Source: Cladorrhinum sp. PSN259
Lineage: Eukaryota > Ascomycota > Sordariomycetes > Sordariales > Podosporaceae
Direction: 5' to 3'
Length of the DNA: 13,681 bases
Assembly (NCBI GenBank): GCA_033725935.1
Contig: MU867176.1
Span: 1-13,681, forward strand
A model generated the notes under the pieces. It had not been told where the DNA came from, did not search any database, and worked only from the letters and a program-made list of their open reading frames with translations. The position numbers and the translations under genes are program-made. Position 1 is the first letter of the stretch. Each line of letters opens with the position of its first letter. Shown one piece after another: positions 8,520-13,681 of this stretch.

Positions 8520-9912
8520 TATAGGAACAGCTATGAAACTGCTATTAAGTAGAGTTCCTTGGTGCTGTGGGTGTTCACATTAAGGGGGCAAAGATGGGAG
8601 TCAATGGCGGATAGTGACTGCGGGAGTGGTGGTTTTGTAAAGAAAGAAACCCTGTCCTTGGCGGGAAACAACACATCGGAGCGGGTATGAGTCGTTGAAT
8701 CCAAAAATTTTGGTCGTGAGGGCCTTCAAATGTGGGGTTCACAAGTGACATTGTTACCTGGCACGGACCGCAGAGTGGTCCCTTGTGGCGATGTCGGAAC
8801 ATGCTCAAGCGTCCGATTTGCTGCAGCGGATTGGCCACCGGCCGGCGACGAGACTTGATCTAAATTTTTTTTTTTGCCTGGCTTTTTGTTTCCTGTGGTT
8901 TGACATGCGAGTATGCCCCACGTAGTCGCGAATGCAATTGAAGCAATTGATGGGGAAGAAGTCCATGTTTCAGATCTGGTTCTCGAATTGACATGGACCA
9001 CGCGAGCATGGCTCATCAACGGCTCCTTAGCAGCGGATGCCCATGTTTTCGGACGGTGGCACCGTGGACCTTGGTGGCCCGAGGAACTCAATGGCTTTTT
9101 GCGGGGAAGGCGTGGTCTGCAGGTCCAGCCAATGGCAGTCGAGGAATTATTACCTGAGAACCTGAATGAGGCAGTGAGGGAGGGTCGGCAGCTGCCCCTC
9201 TCGATTGATTCTTTCCTCACTATTTCCTCATTGACTGCCGTCCAATAGGCTAGTGCTGTTTCCCTCATTTTGCCGCGACGTAGATCAGATCCTTGCCAGG
9301 CCGGTTCCATGTGGTGATCTCGTCATCTAATATTTTTCATTCTGAATCCCCAAAGTAAAAATTCCGGTTACGCAGACCGAAGCACGCCAAGGTAGTGCGG
9401 GGAATCCATCTTGTGAAAGGCGACATGGAAGCCTTGCCGTAGTCGGCCCCACCGCTCGAATATTCAGCCAGGACATCGTCGAGGAAGCCGAGTGTCGCAG
9501 TGCAACACAACGGGAACGCACCAGAACCCGCCATTTTCAGGTTCGATGTCGATCAGTGACATGTGCTTCCCTGCCTCAGCATGGTAATTGCGACTCTCGA
9601 ATACCAATTTTGGAGGCGGGTGACAGGCGGGCGCAAAGTAATCCTGTTTTATAAACAGAGCATAGCATGGCCCAAGAAACATGTCATTGCAGATGTCATC
9701 TGATACGACGTTGCCAGTTGCCAGTTACTCGGGCTGCATGGCGTCAAGCTGTAAACATGGTTGGTGGCGTCTGAAACTCGTTTTGCATGTCAGGTAATTA
9801 TTTGCAACAAACCGGTCACAGTAACAAACTCGAATGGTCGGGCACATTTCGAGAGTCCAGTGAAATGGGTCCGCACCGACATTCGGAGCTTCCCCAACAT
9901 GACAACACCCCT
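8520..9912. other. Intergenic region between the orphan gene and ILV2
   Basis: About 1.4 kb with no confident gene. It should hold the upstream part of the ILV2 promoter and the orphan gene's 3' untranslated region. A pair of opposed ORFs at 8726-9310 is described separately. On the minus strand at 9337-9682 several 60-70 codon frames overlap in different phases; they could only make one product by frameshifting or splicing, with no clean splice sites seen. A short tandem TTGCCAG duplication lies at about 9712-9725. Confidence 0.5.
8726..9310 (-). other. Pair of fully overlapping opposed ORFs, coding status unresolved
   Basis: A 194-codon minus-strand ORF (ATG at 9310) and a 111-codon plus-strand ORF (8913-9248, ATG at 8913) overlap completely. 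The minus product is rich in Ser, Thr, Arg and Pro, as antisense or non-coding frames often are. The plus product has a more ordinary balance of acidic, hydrophobic and aromatic residues, but an in-frame stop lies just upstream of its ATG. Neither shows a domain, signal peptide or membrane segment. At most one is likely real; I lean slightly to the plus-strand one. Confidence 0.2.
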
Positions 9913-11599
9913 TCACTTCAAGCCGGCATCCACTAACCGGGACTCATCGCGCTGCCTCTCGATCTTTGCGAAAAACCGTCGTACCTCTTTCTTCTTGCGC
10001 TTCCAATTGTCTTTGCCCTTTAGGGGCTCGTCTCGGTCGTGATAAAGGAGAGAGAATTCAACAAGGAGATCCCTTAGTTTCCGAGACGACAAAAGCTCAG
10101 GGAGGTCGTCGAGGCCGTTTTCCACATAGACATACCCCTTCATGCCAACAGGACCAGGCAACGACACCGATGAGACCGAGAATGCGTCGTTGACTGACAA
10201 ATTCTGGGAGCGTACTATGTGGCTGGCCAGCTCCAAAACTTCCGGAGCTCTGGATTTGAAGAGATAATTTGTGAGGAGTGGTTGCCAGAGCTCACACACT
10301 TGCATCCGGATGGACTGCAGGTGTTGAGACTTGTGCTGTCGCTCTTCATGGTCCATCCAGCGTTGGTCCCGGGCTTTCAACTCCTCTTTCCGGGCGTTCA
10401 TCTCTGCTTCCGACATCCCCGGTGGTATGTACATGCGGCCGTCCAGCAAGTGTCTCTCGCATTCCTGCCTGTTCGATTCCAGAAGCGTTTCTAATCTAGC
10501 CCAACTTTCCCCGAGATATAGTGTTTCGGTCAACAGTTCGGTGTCCTTGGGAAAAAAGACTGCGGCATCCTTCCAACGCCAGTGGGCAATTAGAGGGACA
10601 AGCAGGAATTCGTGGTAAAATAGCGACTCTCTCAGTTCGACCCGAGGCAAACGCTGGAACCAGAAGCTGAATTTACCAGTGAATTCGATTTTGGGTCGAG
10701 ATTTTTCCGTCTCTGGCCGCATCTTGTTCAGAATGTTCATGACGTCGAAAAGTTTCGCTCGGAGGACGGCAAGCGAGCCGATATCGTCTTGATCGACTCG
10801 GCGTGGACGCTCAAATCTGACCACGATCTCGTCCGGCTCGTAGTACAGCAAGTTACTGTTGATACACGGGTTAGCCGACCGAGCGCTTGCCGGTTTTGAA
10901 GGGCCTCGGGTCTGGCGAGACAGGGGGTGGGGAGGGCAGGAACGTACCGGGCATGAACTGAATCCAAGTTTTCGATGTTCCAGTGGAAGTTGACATTATC
11001 CTTGACCGCTTCAAATCCTAGCCAGTTATTCAAGGTAGCAACCTCGTCGACAACAATGACAAGCCGGGAGAGTTTGTACCTGCACTGGCAAGTGTCGCGC
11101 GACCCGCATTGGCAATCAAGGATTCCGCCAGGGGCAGGAGATACCGGTGCCTGTCCGAGAGGCATATCGACAGCCGGGAGCCTGGTCTCCGGGGCTGTGC
11201 GGTGGAATTGCCTCGGATACGTGGGCACGACGAACGGAATAGGCACGATGTCGACGATCTCGGCTGGCTCGACGGCATTGGTGTGCCCCTTCTCGGCTGC
11301 GCGGATGGGCTCCTCGGCGACGTGGACGCGCTCCGTCTCAGCGACGCTCTCTCTCTGCATCTTTAATGGACGCCCATGCGCACCTGAAATGGTGTCGTTC
11401 ATGTTCATGTCATCGGGATGCTTGCGGCGTCTCTTGGTCCGCCGGTGTGGTTGGGCATCGTTTGGAGCCGCAAAACTATGAACGGCGATGATGCAGTCCT
11501 TGGTCTCCTCTGATTAGCTGCGGTCCTTGAGCTGTTCTGTGAAGGTCTGGTTCTCGCCCGTTGGCTTACCTTGCTGGGAGGGCTTGATTGTCCAGCCAT
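9913..11599 (-). CDS. Conserved-looking protein of unknown function, three exons
   Basis: Proposed exons are 11599-11570, 11507-10948 and 10855-9913, giving 510 residues. Intron 1 (62 nt) has donor GTAAGC but a weak acceptor ending CAGAG. Intron 2 (92 nt) has donor GTACGT, acceptor AACAG and branch GGCTAACC, and is well supported. Exon 1 encodes ten residues after an ATG with G at -3 and +4. A basic cluster, RRTKRRRKH (32-40), is a possible nuclear localisation signal. A CxCx5CxC motif spans 142-152 (Cys142, 144, 150, 152) and could bind a metal. The second half has many Trp and Leu residues, a charged, probably helical segment (about 345-378) and a Lys-rich stretch (476-489). No signal peptide or membrane span is visible. 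I do not recognise the family. The real-gene call rests on length, balanced composition and clean joining at intron 2; exon 1 is the least certain part, and translation could instead start at Met44 (11408). Confidence 0.75.
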
Positions 11600-11737
11600 G
11601 TCTATTCTGATAACGGGAAATGACTGATGGGATTGAAGATCAGAAGATTGCTGGTGAAGAAAGTGCTAGTGGAATGTCGTTGTTGGAGTCGATGGGAAGA
11701 GTGTGGTGAGGTTCAACTGATGGCCGGGAAGGTTGGG

Positions 11738-11743
11738 TTTATA
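11738..11743 (-). promoter_or_regulatory. Candidate TATA box of the orphan gene
   Basis: TATAAA on the minus strand, about 140 nt upstream of the proposed ATG at 11599. It sits inside a 369-nt stretch (11600-11968) with no sense-strand ATG, so position and context fit a core promoter. No transcript data support it. Confidence 0.4.
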
Positions 11744-11913
11744 CAAAGTTTACAGCACGGGTCGGAGATGGGCAGGCGCGTTTCTGGGCACGCCACCTCT
11801 TTTCGGTCGAGAGACTCTTGAGGCGGCTGTAAGTGGCTCACAAGTTCAATGATTACTTGTAATACTTGTGGCAGCAATTGGTCTTGATATCTTATAGAAG
11901 GAGCGCGAGGGAA

Positions 11914-11927
11914 CTTGGTGCACCAAG
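11914..11927. repeat. Perfect 14-bp palindrome upstream of the orphan gene
   Basis: CTTGGTGCACCAAG reads the same on both strands. It lies about 315 nt upstream of the orphan gene's start, and the adjacent G tract begins five bases after its last base. It could be a binding site for a dimeric regulator; no known factor is assigned. Confidence 0.6.
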
Positions 11928-11931
11928 GAAA

Positions 11932-11955
11932 GGGGGGAGGGAGAGAGGGAGGGGG
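11932..11955 (+). other. Four-run G tract with G-quadruplex potential
   Basis: Four G runs (6, 3, 3 and 5) are separated by loops of 1, 5 and 1 nt, which meets the usual G3+ N1-7 pattern. The G-rich strand is the template strand for the orphan gene. Formation in the cell is inferred only. Confidence 0.6.
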
Positions 11956-11971
11956 TGGAGATGTCCTCCAT

Positions 11972-13557
11972 CCTAGGAGGTCATTACAGTGGTACCCAAT
12001 CGACGGGAACAGTTCTACTTGGTGAAGCTAGAAGTGCTGACGCGACGTCAAACCATTACGGGTGGTCTTCATTTGCTAGAGTTGATGAATGCCCTTCAAC
12101 GACGCTTCCATGTCCAATAATTTGTTTTCTACCATGACTAGAGGTCTAACCTAGAGCGTGTCTTGGACGTGGCCGCGTTTCCTTCGAGTGCTATACCGGA
12201 ATCAGCGAGATAACGTCCAACTTTTTTCTTGTTTATTTTGTGCGTTATCGGGCATAACCGGAAAAACGTCCGACTTTGTCCCAGCTGGAAACTCGAGGTT
12301 TGGTTACCGCCCGCGAAAGGGTTTTTAACAGTGTGTCAGGATGTGGAAAAAGGGGCTTGACAAGTTGTGGAAGCGAGGGAGGGAGTCATGAACTCTATAA
12401 GACGGGCTTGTGGAGTCCCTGTGAAGTTGAAAAAGGGAAAGCAGAAAATGTTTCGAGAAAGGAAAAAGATGGAAGTACCCGTGAATTACTTTCTTATCAT
12501 GGAGGGTAGAGCCAACGGTCTTGCATGCAACAGCTGATGTGTACACTGCCCAAATTCTGCCCAGTTCAAGCCTCCAGGTATCCGGCCTCAAGTGGGAAGC
12601 ATATAATAGATACCCAGGATAAGGTTGGGTGAGGATGACCGGTGACATACATGTACCAAAGTCATCCAAAACGAGAGACACACACACGTGCACATGATCA
12701 GTCATTTTTTTATCGACGAAGAAACCACACGTGAAAGGCTTAAGCCACTGATAACTCAAACAAATTCTCTCTCACATATTCCAGTAACGAAATATTTCAC
12801 ACACACATGCTCACACATACACACACACTCACATACACATACACTCACTCACATATACAGACATACAAGAAAATAACTTAAAAGATTATATAATAACAAA
12901 TAAATTAAATCATCAGATAAATTATCAACTTCCCCCATCGCCATCATTTTATTAACCTTCTCATCATCAAGAAAGGAAACAACCTTTTGACAAAATTAAA
13001 TGATTGGTATCTCCTTCTCATTCCATCCAGTTCAGAGTTTCACTTTGTAAAACCCTGTATAACTTTCTGATCATAGGTACTCATCAAGTACTACTCATCC
13101 AACTGAAACCATCCTCAAATAGCACCAACAACGAAAACGCGTTAAAAGAAAATAGGACAATATAAACTAAATAAAAAGAATTACATTCCATCCCTGAAAA
13201 AGTTTAAAAAAAATCGGTCCTTGTTAGCCTTCTTTTTCTTTTTATTCTTGTATTGAGTGGTGTGGTGTATGGATAATGGTGTTTTAATTCCTAGAGTAAA
13301 AAAAAACAAGAATTGTATGAGAAACACGGTATTTTTTCTGAGGGATTTGTTTCATATCTTTCGGGAAGAGGTATTATTGTCTTTTTGTGGTTGTTGGGAA
13401 AAAGGTTAGATAAGCGTACGTCCATGAGGAGAACACGACGTCGTAAACCACTGAGTCAAACGCGCCACGCAATGGAACGAAAGATTGGTTGGTGATGAGA
13501 GGGCGAGAGGAGGACATGTGACAAACATGGGAAAGGGGGAAAATGAAGCATAGGGGA
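11972..13557. other. Right-hand region without a supportable gene
   Basis: About 1.6 kb with no convincing coding sequence. A 144-codon minus-strand frame (12325-12759) starts at TTG and has no recognisable features. Two related segments with AACGTCC(A/G)ACTTT lie at 12212-12224 and 12265-12277. From about 12870 to 13400 the sequence becomes strongly AT-rich, with CATCATC- and CAAC-rich patches that could be promoter or leader for a plus-strand gene beyond the right edge. Confidence 0.5.
12798..12868 (+). repeat. Imperfect CA/CATA-rich low-complexity tract
   Basis: About 70 nt built from CA, CATA and CTCA units, interrupted and degenerate. A short pure (AC)n run also lies at about 12679-12687. 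It resembles a decayed microsatellite at the edge of the AT-rich zone. Confidence 0.85.
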
Positions 13558-13580
13558 GGGGGGGGGGGGGGGGGGGGGGG

Positions 13581-13614
<34 letters not shown>

Positions 13615-13681
13615 CACAAAAAAAAAAAAAAAAATAAAAAAAAAAAAAAAAAACAAAACAAAAAAAAAAATAAAAAAAAAA
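13558..13681. repeat. Terminal G23-A32 and A-rich homopolymer run
   Basis: Twenty-three G (13558-13580) are followed by 32 A (13581-13612) and then almost pure A with scattered C and T to the end. It mirrors the left end: reading outward, both ends enter poly-G. This is most simply a read-end artefact (no signal called as G, then low-complexity extension). It carries no telomeric repeat. Confidence 0.8.

Noticed and set aside
8838..8846. CCGGCCGGC upstream of ILV2 as a Leu3-type site
   Set aside because: The Leu3 consensus needs a two-base spacer (CCGGNNCCGG); here the two halves abut.
9337..9682. Possible broken gene on the minus strand made of several overlapping short frames
   Set aside because: Joining the frames needs a frameshift or an intron without good splice sites, and the segments match no family I know.
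13374..13661. Poly-Phe/poly-Pro minus-strand ORFs at the right end
   Set aside because: They are translations of the terminal homopolymer runs, which are probably artefactual.
1..13681. tRNA genes, telomere repeats, CRISPR arrays, transposon terminal repeats
   Set aside because: I scanned both strands for B-box-like GTTCGA sequences, TTAGGG arrays, regularly spaced repeats and long inverted repeats. The few GTTCGA hits lie in coding or featureless sequence without a partner structure, and no other class was present.

Overview
The window reads as one short contig from a filamentous ascomycete (Pezizomycotina, most likely a Sordariomycete). This is inferred from several signs: short spliceosomal introns (59-127 nt) with GTATGT-type donors and TACTAAC/CTAAC branch points, a mitochondrial acetolactate synthase with a fungal-style N-terminus, long gaps between genes, pyrimidine-rich leaders on the coding strand, and dinucleotide microsatellites. 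No bacterial operon structure, CRISPR array, tRNA, rRNA or recognisable transposon was found.

Three protein genes can be supported, all on the minus strand and head to tail. From right to left: (1) a 510-residue protein of unknown function in three exons (9913-11599), with a basic cluster near the N-terminus and a compact CxCx5CxC motif; (2) ILV2, the catalytic subunit of acetolactate (acetohydroxyacid) synthase, in five exons (6028-8430), 692 residues and complete; (3) an intronless 496-residue C2H2 zinc-finger protein (2272-3762), probably a nuclear regulator. Nothing shows that the three work together. ILV2 is a housekeeping gene for valine, leucine and isoleucine synthesis; the other two are accessory or lineage-specific in appearance.

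The rest is intergenic. Positions 1-2271 and about 11972-13681 hold no gene I can support; they contain microsatellites, AT-rich sequence and homopolymers. Reading outward from the middle, both contig ends run into long poly-G, which points to a sequencing or assembly artefact rather than biology. Positions 4295-6027 and 8520-9912 carry only weak ORFs.

The points most worth a second look are: valine where yeast Ilv2 has the herbicide-site proline (residue 191); a Gcn4/CPC1-type TGACTCA inside a 13-bp dyad in ILV2 intron 1; a 532-nt ATG-free stretch upstream of the zinc-finger start; a palindrome next to a four-run G tract upstream of the orphan gene; and the orphan gene itself. I see no evidence for a new multi-gene system here.
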